Assembly: GCA_028284635.1 (NCBI GenBank)
Contig: JANQRJ010000007.1
Location: 45,081-109,080 of the forward strand
DNA length: 64,000 bases
Direction: 5' to 3'
Origin: Pelagicoccus sp.
GTDB taxonomy: Bacteria > Verrucomicrobiota > Verrucomicrobiia > Opitutales > Opitutaceae
Shown: one piece after another, positions 50,823 to 61,113 of the stretch
Layout of the letters: each line of letters opens with the position of its first letter
How positions within the stretch are numbered: position 1 is the first letter of the stretch
Translations under genes and position numbers: made by a program
Notes under the pieces: generated by a model
What the model was told of the DNA's origin: nothing
What the model saw: the letters and a program-made list of their open reading frames with translations, nothing else
The model's database searches: none

Positions 50823-51697
50823 CGGTCCTGAGTTGGAGCTGCGTTTGCTTCTAGAGTTCCGGCGGAAAAGTCGGAATAGAGGATATGGACTCACGCGAAG
50901 CAGCGAAGACGCGAAGAAGGAGTTAAAGATACTGCTTTGTTTCGAATCCCTTCTCCACAAACTCTCAGAAAGTGTCCAATAAATCATTCCAAGGTAGGGT
51001 TCGATCCCGCAGTCGCGCATTGGCGTCAACTTAACGTAAGAAGCATCCTTTGGAGGGCAACGCGTTTAGGTTTAAGTTGACGCCTACGCGCAGTCGCGGG
51101 AGCCGCGTTGGTTCGATTTTCATAAGGCACTGCGGACCGCTCGGCGATCGGTCCCTACCTTCGCCATGCATTATTTTCGATTTATCGTTTGGATACTCTC
51201 TAGCTCTACTTTGTTAGATTATTCATTTGTAGGGCCGGCGCTCGTCGCCGTGCCGCGTAAAATAGATCCAACCCACGCGGTACGTCGCAAGCGACGACCC
51301 TACTTTCGGCAATGGTTCCAGTAATCTAACGAAGCAGAGCTAAGGCTGCAAAGGCGGATGCGATATGCAGTGCTTGGGAAAAGCGTCCTTCGAATATTTT
51401 GGTTTTCAGAACCTTATAGTTTCAAAAAGGTCTGATAGATATCTTGCAAACTCTTGAAATATAAGCGTTTATAAACCTTTTCTCCCTAGTTAAGAGCCTA
51501 ACTCCAAGTGAGTTTCGAAAGACGACGATTTCTTTAACCGCAGAGTACGCGGAGATCGCTGAGACGGTACCGAATAAAATCCTCTGCGACCTCTGCGACC
51601 TCTGCGGTTTATGAAACATTTGGGAGAAGATGGAAGCTGCTTGTGATTCTGGAGTTGGTAGCAAAATCATTAGCGACAAAATAATTTTTTGAATTGG
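50823..51697. repeat. Gene-free stretch filled with dispersed repeats
   Basis: Contains CACGCGAAGCAGCGAAGACG (~50890; relative at ~56099), the short GCGTCAACTTAA element (51023-51083) and a GGACCGCTCGGCGATCGGTC half (~51130). It also holds a GTAGGGCCGGCGC palindrome (51229-51303) inside TAGCTCTACTTTGTTAGATT arms (51201-51221 with 51322-51342, 19 of 21 matching), an AACCGCAGAG palindrome (51534-51611) and a GCAAAATCATT phrase. No gene seen. Confidence 0.7.
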
Positions 51698-54268
<2,571 letters not shown>

Positions 54269-54271
<3 letters not shown>

Positions 54272-54347
54272 CTTCATCTGCTTCTTCATCTTCTTCTAGA
54301 TCCTAAGCTGCGTAGAAGTAGATGAAGAAGCAGAAGGAGATGGAGAT
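54269..54347. repeat. Polypurine hairpin at the start of the helicase gene
   Basis: ATCTTCATCTGCTTCTTCAT (54269) against ATGAAGAAGCAGAAGGAGAT on the right arm (to 54347). It overlaps the helicase translation start and GAAGAAG-rich leader. Confidence 0.75.
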
Positions 54348-54382
54348 TTTGGTGGAGGGGTAAAGTCTTGATCGAACTGCGC

Positions 54383-54886
54383 TTAACCTAGAAGCGCGCG
54401 ATAGAGTTCCGCCATGGTCTCGATTTTCGTAAAGTGCTTGCGAGATACGTCGCGAATCTCTGGCCGCTCCGTTCTTTCGTTCTCGTTGTTTCGTTTGGTA
54501 TGCCTTGCAATCTTCATCCTCTCTAGGCTTGGCAAGGCCTCTCCGGCATTCCCTCCAAAAAACCAGAAGGGCCCAAGTTCCAAGGTCTCCTCGTCAAACA
54601 CGATCCACACGACACAGCCGGAAACCTTTTCGGCCAGTGCCGTATGCACTTTTTGGCGATAGGCTTTGCCTCCTTTTCGACTGGTCTTTAGCTGAACGTG
54701 TCGAATCACGCTCCCTCGCTCCGCAATGATGTCGTAGCCCTTGCGGTCAACCTCTGGCTTGGATACCTCGACCGAGCAGCTTCCATCCAGCCAAGAGTAT
54801 TTGAGCAATTCGCCGATGAAAATGTGCTCTATGAGTTTTTCTCGGAAGGCGGAATGCTGGGAGTGGTTGATTTTTGTCGCAGGCAT
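54383..54886 (-). CDS. Possible PD-(D/E)xK nuclease-like protein
   Basis: A 167-residue protein. The N-terminal ~90 residues read FREKLIEHIFIGELLKYSWL, VEVSKPEVDRKGYDIIAERG, VIRHVQLKTSRKGGK. The E...D-x-GYDI...QLKTS spacing matches the PD-(D/E)xK core used by restriction-endonuclease-like proteins (Asp in GYD, Q-x-K as the E-x-K variant). WIVFDEETLELGPFWFFGG follows. No methylase neighbour is visible. It is in an A/T-richer patch with two further leftward genes, suggesting acquisition by transfer. Nuclease activity is inference from motif spacing only. Confidence 0.6.
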   Translation of the reverse strand: MPATKINHSQHSAFREKLIEHIFIGELLKYSWLDGSCSVEVSKPEVDRKGYDIIAERGSVIRHVQLKTSRKGGKAYRQKVHTALAEKVSGCVVWIVFDEETLELGPFWFFGGNAGEALPSLERMKIARHTKRNNENERTERPEIRDVSRKHFTKIETMAELYRALLG

Positions 54887-54915
54887 ATGTTTTGGGTCGG
54901 AAATCTTTTATGTTT

Positions 54916-55512
54916 TCAGTTAGGGAGGAATCCATTTATTCTTAGTGCCAACGCGACTATTGGAGCGATCGCTACGAAATAGGGAAACATTACTTCTGAG
55001 GTGTCTCGCTCTCGAATAAGAATTCTATAAATCAAATATGAACAGACCTTCAGGAGTTCAAAAAATCCAATCCTTACTTCGTCAAATTCGTCGCTTTCCG
55101 TTGGTTCACCATTTATACTATAAGAAACCATTTTCGGATAACATATGGCACTAAATAATTTCAGTTGGATGGTGGATTTCTCGAAGTTAAAACCTCCCAG
55201 CTTTTTGTTCTTCTGTTTTTCATGATGTAGATCAACCAGTTCTTTTGTGCCAATTTGATGAAGCAGCTTCTTTTGCTCATTTTTATAGTGACGCAAAATA
55301 CGTGTCTTCGAGTTAACATGAGTTTGCCAGTGTTTCCAAAGAAAATAGCCCCAAATCAACCAAAGCAAAATCACCGCAATTACAGGGTTTCCAATTTCCG
55401 CGGTATTTCCTAGCAGATTGATTTTTGTGATTTTCAAGTTGATCAAGTGAACGACAACTATGCCCGTGCTGAGAAGAAGCAAGGTCTTGGAACGGATTTT
55501 CTGTTCTTCCAT
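54916..55512 (-). CDS. Hypothetical membrane protein
   Basis: A 198-residue protein with hydrophobic segments TLLLLSTGIVVVHLINL, NPVIAVILLWLIWGYFLW, a weaker one around LLKVCSYLIYRILI and a C-terminal YFVAIAPIVALALRINGFL. The cytoplasmic middle is charged and helical (RHYKNEQKKLLHQIGTKELV). It begins one base after the DUF1643 stop codon, so the two are co-transcribed and possibly functionally linked. Notably A/T-rich relative to the chromosome. Family not recognised. Confidence 0.6.
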   Translation of the reverse strand: MEEQKIRSKTLLLLSTGIVVVHLINLKITKINLLGNTAEIGNPVIAVILLWLIWGYFLWKHWQTHVNSKTRILRHYKNEQKKLLHQIGTKELVDLHHEKQKNKKLGGFNFEKSTIQLKLFSAICYPKMVSYSINGEPTESDEFDEVRIGFFELLKVCSYLIYRILIRERDTSEVMFPYFVAIAPIVALALRINGFLPN

Positions 55513-55513
55513 G

Positions 55514-55987
55514 CTAGAATAAGTAAGGTTTGAATTTTATATTTCTATTGATATATAAAGGATGTTTTGGGGTGCTGTCCTTGTTGATTCCGAGGCAAAG
55601 AGGTTTCTTGATTAGCTTGAGTACTTTCAAGTCTTTCCCTTTGAGGTTTTTGACCGAATTGCCCCAGCAAATAACGGCTTTGGTATTCTGCCAAAGGTGG
55701 ATTTTTAGATGAAAATCGTTTTCGGGACTGTTGTGTTCTGGATTCGCGATCGCTGCCTTGGGTTTGGTTGAGACCAATGAAAAAAGGTTCAACATAACTA
55801 GGCCGTCATAGCCGTTTTTCTGGGAGAAGCTTATGCAGCGGCGAATCGTACGGTCATTCTCGTTTTCGTCAGCTTTCGAAGGATTAAGACCGATCCATGG
55901 AAGAATTTTGCCTCCGTTAGGATTCCAGATTCGGATAAGCGAATAACGATGCTCACGGCGAGCTGAGAAGGATGCAGATTTGAGCAT
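55514..55987 (-). CDS. DUF1643 family protein
   Basis: A 157-residue protein of the DUF1643 family. Characteristic parts are the N-terminal RYSLIRIWNPNGGKILPWIG, then LNPSKADENENDRTIRRCIS with the conserved N-P-S-x-A-D, GLVMLNLFSLVSTKP, KAVICWGNSV and the terminal KHPLYI. The family is widespread on mobile elements, with no established biochemistry. First gene of the A/T-rich trio (DUF1643, membrane protein, nuclease-like), which resembles a small transferred module. Confidence 0.85.
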   Translation of the reverse strand: MLKSASFSARREHRYSLIRIWNPNGGKILPWIGLNPSKADENENDRTIRRCISFSQKNGYDGLVMLNLFSLVSTKPKAAIANPEHNSPENDFHLKIHLWQNTKAVICWGNSVKNLKGKDLKVLKLIKKPLCLGINKDSTPKHPLYINRNIKFKPYLF

Positions 55988-56345
55988 ACTCTAATTTGTA
56001 AGAGAGGGCCGGGACTAACGAAAGCCAAAGTTAAGTGCCGTTAGAACGAATCTCTAATTCGAGCCGCGCCGGTCCTTTGTCTGACGACATGAGCTCACGC
56101 GAAGCCGCAAAGACGCGAAGATAAGGCAGAAGCCATACGCTTCTCTGTAAATCGTCTTCGCGACCTTTGTCTGAGACTGAGTCATCGCCCTTGGTTGGGG
56201 TACGATGCCTGTGCGCTGCAATGAAGGGGGATACGAGGGGACTCAGGAATCTTTCTCCGAATAAAAAAGTACTCTACCCGAGAGTGAGTCCGCCTTCGCC
56301 CGCTGTTGCGGGGCTGCGGCGTGACACTTTTCGCTGGGCGAAAAG
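55988..56345. repeat. Gene-free stretch with CACGCGAAG repeat and tRNA-linked repeat
   Basis: Includes CACGCGAAGCCGCAAAGACG with its partner TCTTCGCGACCTTTG (~56099-56170), and, at 56288-56345, the repeat unit that directly abuts tRNA-Phe (GTCCGCCTTCGCCC ... hairpin CACTTTTCG/CGAAAAGTG). Confidence 0.65.
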
Positions 56346-56421
<76 letters not shown>

Positions 56422-56548
56422 TTGGAAAGAAGTCCGCACAATAGGTTGGGCGGCGCCTCCGTCAACGGGAATTTCGAGAATTTTGGAGAGGTCTTGCGAT
56501 TGGGTTGAGGCGGTTCCCACATTTTCACGGACACCGCTACGACTTCTT

Positions 56549-57967
56549 CTAGTTCAAGGGCTTAGGTTCGTTCTGCACGTCCCAGACGCGACCGTTTACG
56601 ACAGTGAAAAGGGATTTGCCGAAGAGGCCGCTCTCGCCCTCGAGGGCGCTGTGGTAGTGGGGGTCTTCGAGCTGGCTGGCGAGCTTGTCTCGATCGACCT
56701 GATAGGGCTGTTCGGGATCGAAGATGGCGAGATTCGCCATGGCGCCGCTGCGCATGGTTCCGATTTCGTAGGGGAAATCGAAATACTGGGCCATGTGCTT
56801 GGAGGGATTGATGGAAGCAAGGCGGTCGATGTCCGCCCAGCTGTATCCATGGTTTCGAGTCAGCTCGAGGTAGTACTGGAGGGAGTGCTCGATGTTGCGG
56901 GTGCCGGGGCTGCCGGGCAGACCGTCTTGGAAGGCCTTCGCTTCAAGCGGATGGGGGGCGTGGTCGCTGCCGAAGAAGATCTCCCTGTCCCCAGACCGGA
57001 CGGCTGAGCGGGTGAGTTCGATGAGGTAGAGCTGATCCTCGTGCGAGGGGTGGGCGGGGCGACGGTAGTTTATCAGAGCGGTTTCGCGGCGCTGGGCGAG
57101 CAAGCGTTCGCGGTACCAGTAGACGTAGTCGAGACCGATTTCAGCTGGCAGTCGGCAGGTCTTTTCCGGGCGGGCATCGAGGATCTGCTGGAGAGCCGGG
57201 CCGGTGGGGATATGACGAGCGAGCAGGCTGGAGAGGCCTGCTTGTTCGGCTAAAGCCATCGTCTTGGCCTGGCAGCCGAGTACGGTTTCGCCGTCGAAGT
57301 ATTGGTGATGCAGGAGGACATCGTCGATGTTCGTCCGGTCTTTGAATTCGGCGATGGTTTCGTAGCTGCGGGCTTGATCGTTGTGGTAGGAGACGGCTTC
57401 GTGTCGCCAGAGGGCGAACATCTCGCGTCGCGCGTCTTCGGTGAGTCCCGAGCCGCCGAAGGTAGAGCCGAAGTCCTTGCCCTCGTGTCTGCTGACCGCT
57501 GCAACTCCGGGTTCCATGCGGGGCCAGACGACGATAGGGATGAGGCCTTCCTGCGTATAATGTTTTTGGGTACGCTCGTGGCGATAGGCTCCGACGGGAC
57601 CCCAGGGGGTGTTGCCCATGGCGCCGACGGCGGTCACGCCGCCTTTGAGGGCGGCCAGGCAACCGGATCGGACGGAGTAGAGGGCGTTGGCTTGACGGAT
57701 GCTGGCGACGAGCTGGTCGTAGTCGACGCCGGCTGGTCCGTGCTCCTCGACTTCCTCGCGGGTAGGCACGACCGCTTCGCGAAAATGCACGTGCGGGTCG
57801 AAACGTCCGAGGGCGATGTGAGCCGAGTCGGGCAGTTGGATGTCGATGCCGAAGCGGTTGCCGAGCTCGAATTCCAGAGGTTCGCCGGGCGTGCATAGAA
57901 CGGAGCCTGAAACGAGGCTTCCGCCGTCGAGGTGGATGTTGCGGGAGGCGATACGAAGCATGGGCAT
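56549..57967 (-). CDS. Dihydroorotase-like amidohydrolase
   Basis: A 472-residue TIM-barrel metal hydrolase. It shows the N-terminal zinc motif GRFDPHVHFRE, mid-barrel histidine candidates (DVLLHHQYFDG; LLARHIPTGPALQ), the catalytic Asp block FFGSDHAPHPLEAK, and C-terminal SGAMANLAIFDPEQPYQV as in dihydroorotase/allantoinase-type enzymes. Pyrimidine synthesis (carbamoyl-aspartate cyclisation) is the best guess, but the sequence is long and diverged and no other pyr gene is adjacent. ATG 57967 (or 57961) is chosen; upstream codons translate a low-complexity GGTGAATGGTGA repeat. A 38-bp perfect palindrome lies 81 bp upstream. Confidence 0.75.
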   Translation of the reverse strand: MPMLRIASRNIHLDGGSLVSGSVLCTPGEPLEFELGNRFGIDIQLPDSAHIALGRFDPHVHFREAVVPTREEVEEHGPAGVDYDQLVASIRQANALYSVRSGCLAALKGGVTAVGAMGNTPWGPVGAYRHERTQKHYTQEGLIPIVVWPRMEPGVAAVSRHEGKDFGSTFGGSGLTEDARREMFALWRHEAVSYHNDQARSYETIAEFKDRTNIDDVLLHHQYFDGETVLGCQAKTMALAEQAGLSSLLARHIPTGPALQQILDARPEKTCRLPAEIGLDYVYWYRERLLAQRRETALINYRRPAHPSHEDQLYLIELTRSAVRSGDREIFFGSDHAPHPLEAKAFQDGLPGSPGTRNIEHSLQYYLELTRNHGYSWADIDRLASINPSKHMAQYFDFPYEIGTMRSGAMANLAIFDPEQPYQVDRDKLASQLEDPHYHSALEGESGLFGKSLFTVVNGRVWDVQNEPKPLN

Positions 57968-58047
57968 GGGGAAATGGTGAATGGTGAGGAGTGAATGGTG
58001 AAGGGCTAAAATTGGATGGTTGAGGCGAAAAATGGAAATCGAGGGGC

Positions 58048-58085
58048 GCGCAAACAAAACTTCAACGTTGAAGTTTTGTTTGCGC
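58048..58085. promoter_or_regulatory. 38-bp perfect palindrome without loop
   Basis: Dyad centred between 58066 and 58067: GCGCAAACAAAACTTCAAC followed immediately by its reverse complement. It lies upstream of the dihydroorotase-like gene. It could be an operator, a cruciform or a small insertion remnant. The surrounding 57968-58508 has no gene. Confidence 0.6.
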
Positions 58086-58128
58086 AGTGCAGAGGGTGAT
58101 CGGCTTGGGGAGGCGTTTGGGGGGCAGT

Positions 58129-58225
58129 GTAGCCGCGTTCGTGAGAACGCGGAGGTAGTGCGGGTGTTTGCGTGTTGTCCGCCTCGCTGTCGGCCAGGGC
58201 TTCGGTACTTGACGAACGCGGCTAT
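58129..58225. repeat. GTAGCCGCGTTCGTGAGAAC palindrome
   Basis: Left arm GTAGCCGCGTTCGTGAGAAC; right arm ends GACGAACGCGGCTAT. Same family as the cores at 16780-16912 and 49640-49792, here without the GAGTGTGTTG ends. Confidence 0.75.
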
Positions 58226-58338
58226 GTAGCAAGGGGGGGTAAGACGTCGTCTTTCAATTTGCGTTGCTGGTCCAAACTCGTTCGAGTTCGGTTACCTCGA
58301 CTGTGCTGAAATTGAAACTGTGTCCTCTGATGTTCAGA

Positions 58339-58415
58339 GGTAGGGCCCGCTCGACGCCGAGCGGGCCGCAGTGCAGGATCTTGCAGCACGGACCGCTCGG
58401 CGATCGGTCCCTACC
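58339..58415. repeat. GGTAGGG...CCCTACC palindrome before tRNA-Thr
   Basis: GGTAGGGCCCGCTCGACGCC pairs with CTCGGCGATCGGTCCCTACC. Member of the same family as those in recB and recC. Confidence 0.85.
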
Positions 58416-58508
58416 AGGACACTCTTTTAGTCGCGCCCGAAGCGATGGCTTGCATGGTTTTCTGCTTGCCACTGGAGGGGGACGAGCAGATTTTCGCGGG
58501 CCTTGGAT

Positions 58509-58584
58509 GCCGCTCTAGCTCAGTTGGTAGAGCAACTCATTCGTAATGAGTAGGTCGTCGGTTCGACTCCGATGAGCGGCTCCA
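58509..58584 (+). tRNA. tRNA-Thr (CGT)
   Basis: Acceptor GCCGCTC with GAGCGGC, D arm AGCTCAGTTGGTAGAGC, anticodon loop TTCGTAA (CGT) on stem ACTCA/TGAGT, T arm GTTCGACTC, discriminator T, CCA encoded. Followed by TTTTTT. Its last 16 bases plus downstream sequence recur 154 bp further on. Confidence 0.95.
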
Positions 58585-58593
58585 TTTTTTCGC
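58569..58593 (+). repeat. attL-like copy: tRNA-Thr 3' end (25-bp direct repeat)
   Basis: CCGATGAGCGGCTCCATTTT plus TTCGC, 25 bp, is identical to 58723-58747. It covers the T-arm/acceptor 3' strand and CCA of tRNA-Thr. Duplication of a tRNA 3' end is the usual footprint of site-specific integration. Confidence 0.7.
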
Positions 58594-58722
58594 CCTGCCT
58601 TGGGTTGCTTGTCGATGGGGCGAGGCTGGTGGGGGTCGAAAAGTCTTGGCGCTCATCTCGTCGAACTGCGTTCGATGTCTCATCGCCTTGCTCTTCGAGT
58701 GTCGTCGCTGCGCTCCTCGGTA

Positions 58723-58747
58723 CCGATGAGCGGCTCCATTTTTTCGC
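58723..58747 (+). repeat. attR-like copy of the tRNA-Thr 3' end
   Basis: Second copy of the 25-bp direct repeat. The 129 bp between the copies (58594-58722) carry no gene, consistent with an almost completely deleted integrated element. Confidence 0.7.
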
Positions 58748-58748
58748 T

Positions 58749-58843
58749 CAATCTTCTTCTGCTTCTACTTCTTCATCTTCTTCTATTTCTTACCGACCTA
58801 TGGGTTTTGAAGAAGATGAAGAAGTAGAAGCAGAAGAAGATTG
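58749..58843. terminator. Perfect 34-bp polypurine hairpin after the LysR gene
   Basis: Arms 58749-58782 and 58810-58843 are perfect complements (CAATCTTCTTCTGCTTCTAC at the outer end), ending 2 bp before the LysR stop codon. The arm is shared with 40751 and 63859. Confidence 0.7.
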
Positions 58844-58845
58844 TT

Positions 58846-59757
58846 TCATTGTTCGAGGCAATCGCAGGCGCTTTGGCAGAGGCCGATGAAAGTTTCTTCG
58901 ATGAGGCTTAGCTTGCGCCCGCGGACGTAGCTGACGCCCCAGCTTCGCTTGAGGGGCTTTCGGTTTGGGGCGAGCAAGTGGATGCTTCCTTCGGCGATTT
59001 CCTTTTGGGCGACCCAGGGGGCGATGACGCCGACGCCGATGCCGATTTTGACCAACTCTTTGATGGCTTCCATGCTGCCGAGCTCGATGACGCGGGTGAA
59101 TGAGTAGCCTTCGCTGCGGAAGTGGCGGCGGATGAGCTCGAAGGTGAGGCTACGGGTGCTGTAGGTGACGAAGGTCTGATCGTCGATCTCGCTAGGCGGC
59201 GCGATCTTGCGGCCGGCCCAGGGGTGCGAGGGGGCTACGGCGAACTGGAGGCTGTCTTCGAAGACGGTCTGGCTTTCGAGATCGTCTTGGCCGACCGGAT
59301 TGAGGGTGAGGGCGAGGTCGATTTCGTTGCCGCGCAGCTCTTCGGAGAGTTCCTTGGCGTCGTTGGGAGAGATGGAGAGCTGGCAGTCGGGAAAGGTTTG
59401 GCGAAATTCGCGAATGACGGTCGGCAGGATGTATTGGCAGGCGGTGGGGCCAGCTCCGATGCGCAAGCGTCCGGCTCCCCAGCGGCCGAGAGCGCCGAGG
59501 TCCGCTCGCACGCGCTGCATGCGTCGGTGGATCCGGTCGGCCGCGGCGAGGAAGATGTCGCCTGCTTCGGTGAGGTGGATCTTGCGTCCTAGGCGATTTA
59601 TCAGGGGACAGCCGAGGTCTTCCTCGAGGGCCTTGATGGAGTGGCTCACGGCGGACTGCGTAAGATTGAGCTGCTTGGCAGCGAGGGTGAAGCTGCCGGT
59701 TTCGGCCAGGGTCTTAAAAGCGAGCAGCTGTCGGCTATCGATGATGTCTTCGCGCAT
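58846..59757 (-). CDS. LysR-family transcriptional regulator
   Basis: A 303-residue regulator. The N-terminal winged HTH is canonical (LLAFKTLAETGSFTLAAKQL NLTQSAVSHSIKALEEDLGC PLINRLGRKIHLTEAG). The C-terminal effector domain follows (LRIGAGPTACQYILPTVIRE; NEIDLALTLNPVGQDDLESQ; KELVKIGIGVGVIAPWVAQK). It is divergently oriented from the NrtA/NasS-like gene across a 91-bp gap, the standard position for a regulator acting on its neighbour. A perfect hairpin abuts its 3' end. Confidence 0.95.
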   Translation of the reverse strand: MREDIIDSRQLLAFKTLAETGSFTLAAKQLNLTQSAVSHSIKALEEDLGCPLINRLGRKIHLTEAGDIFLAAADRIHRRMQRVRADLGALGRWGAGRLRIGAGPTACQYILPTVIREFRQTFPDCQLSISPNDAKELSEELRGNEIDLALTLNPVGQDDLESQTVFEDSLQFAVAPSHPWAGRKIAPPSEIDDQTFVTYSTRSLTFELIRRHFRSEGYSFTRVIELGSMEAIKELVKIGIGVGVIAPWVAQKEIAEGSIHLLAPNRKPLKRSWGVSYVRGRKLSLIEETFIGLCQSACDCLEQ

Positions 59758-59848
59758 GAATCGTTTTTGAGTAAACGATACGGCTATTAAAATAATTCGA
59801 TTTCAAGCAATTCAGGTATTTTGGCGCGAAGGTGGCTGGCTGGGCGGG
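59758..59848. promoter_or_regulatory. Divergent LysR / NrtA-like intergenic region
   Basis: The 91-bp gap is A/T-rich near the LysR start (CGTTTTTGAGTAAACG is an imperfect dyad at ~59760) and contains ATTCGATTTCAAGCAAT, a T-N11-A-type candidate LysR box. Both promoters must lie here. Confidence 0.45.
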
Positions 59849-60937
59849 ATGGATGTCCGCAGTAGGCCCTTAACTTCCAATGGCGCTTTGGCGAAGCCGT
59901 TTTCGAGGAATCGTTCCGTATTGCGTCTTGGCTATGTGGGGCTGGTGGATGCGGCGCCCCTGTTGGTGGCTGCGGAACGCGGCTTGTTCGAGCGCTACGG
60001 GCTCAATGTGGCTCTTACCCGCGAGGTGGGCTGGGCGACGATTCGGGAAAAGGTCATGTTTGGCGAGCTGGATGCGGCCCATGCGCTTTGCACCTTGCCG
60101 TTCGCCGCGACGCTTGGGTTGTCGATGCTTCCGGTGCCTTGCGTCTCGGCGCTGACGATGAGCCGAGGGGGCAATGCGGTGGTGCTGTCCGAGGAGATTC
60201 GTCAACGCGGGGTGAAGAACCAGGAAACGCTTCGGCTCGACGTGGAAAACCGGAAGGCTTTCCGCAAGTACAAGTTCGCCACGGTCTATGCTTGCTCTAC
60301 GCACAACTTCCAGTTGCGGGCCTGGCTGGAGGCTGCGGAGATCGATCCTGACGAGGATGTGGAGCTGGTGACGTTGCCGCCGACGCAGATGTGCCGAAAT
60401 CTGGCGGCGGGAACGATCGACGGTTTTTGCGCCGGCGAGCCCTGGCCGAGTCTGGCGATCAGCCAAAAGATCGGATGGTCTCCTGTCTGCTCGGTGGACC
60501 TTTTTCCGGATCACGCGGAAAAGGTGCTGATGGTGAGAAAGAGCTTCGTCGAGGAGCATGAAGAGGAGCATTTGGCTCTGGTGGCGGCCCTGGCCGACGC
60601 TTGCGAGTTGTGTGACGATCCGGAAAGGCGCCGCGAGGTGGCTGTTTTGCTGAGCGACCGCAAGCGCGTGAACTGCGAGCCGGAGCTGATAGACGAATGC
60701 CTGTCACCAGTATTCAACTACGGATTGGGAAGAGTCGAGACGAAGCCGAATTTCTTTCGCTTCCACTCCGATGGTTCCACGGTGCCGCGAGCGGAAGATG
60801 CGGCCTGGCTGCTCCAGCGTATTGCGGAGGGTTTCGCTATCAAGGTCGAGGAGGATTTCGAGACTATCGGCAGGCGCGTATTCAGGGCTGATCTCCATGA
60901 GATGGCGATCAAGAGGCGGGAGCCGTTGACGGCGTGA
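59849..60937 (+). CDS. NrtA/NasS-like nitrate-type binding protein without signal peptide
   Basis: A 362-residue protein of the CmpA/NrtA-type solute-binding fold: LRLGYVGLVDAAPLLVAAER GLFERYGLNVALTREVGWAT, FGELDAAHALCTLPFAATLG, THNFQLRAWLEAAEIDPDED, TIDGFCAGEPWPSLAISQKI. Unlike transport-binding proteins it has no signal peptide or lipobox, and no permease or ATPase gene follows. That suggests a cytoplasmic sensor comparable to NasS. The divergent LysR gene supports a regulatory role. Ligand (nitrate, nitrite, bicarbonate, sulfonate) not determinable. Confidence 0.8.
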   Translation: MDVRSRPLTSNGALAKPFSRNRSVLRLGYVGLVDAAPLLVAAERGLFERYGLNVALTREVGWATIREKVMFGELDAAHALCTLPFAATLGLSMLPVPCVSALTMSRGGNAVVLSEEIRQRGVKNQETLRLDVENRKAFRKYKFATVYACSTHNFQLRAWLEAAEIDPDEDVELVTLPPTQMCRNLAAGTIDGFCAGEPWPSLAISQKIGWSPVCSVDLFPDHAEKVLMVRKSFVEEHEEEHLALVAALADACELCDDPERRREVAVLLSDRKRVNCEPELIDECLSPVFNYGLGRVETKPNFFRFHSDGSTVPRAEDAAWLLQRIAEGFAIKVEEDFETIGRRVFRADLHEMAIKRREPLTA

Positions 60938-61039
60938 GAACCGTTGGGCTGAGAAGCGGTTGATTTCGGCTATCTTGCTTTTACCAGCCTCTTCATCGTG
61001 TTCTCGGTCTCTAGAATAGAGCCTGCAATGCGGCCGCGG

Positions 61040-61096
61040 GCTTCAGGCTTCGCTCTTCGAGCTACGACCCGACTGTCGAAAGCTCCGCGCTACGTT
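61040..61096. repeat. GTAGCGCGGAGC-type palindrome, partial
   Basis: CGGGCTTCAGGCTTCGCTCT on the left and GAAAGCTCCGCGCTACG on the right give a degenerate member between convergent genes. Confidence 0.5.
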
Positions 61097-61113
61097 TCAT
61101 GCATGAAACGATG

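Noticed and set aside
59849..60937. Periplasmic component of a nitrate ABC transporter
   Set aside because: No signal peptide or lipobox and no permease or ATPase genes follow; a cytoplasmic sensor is more consistent.
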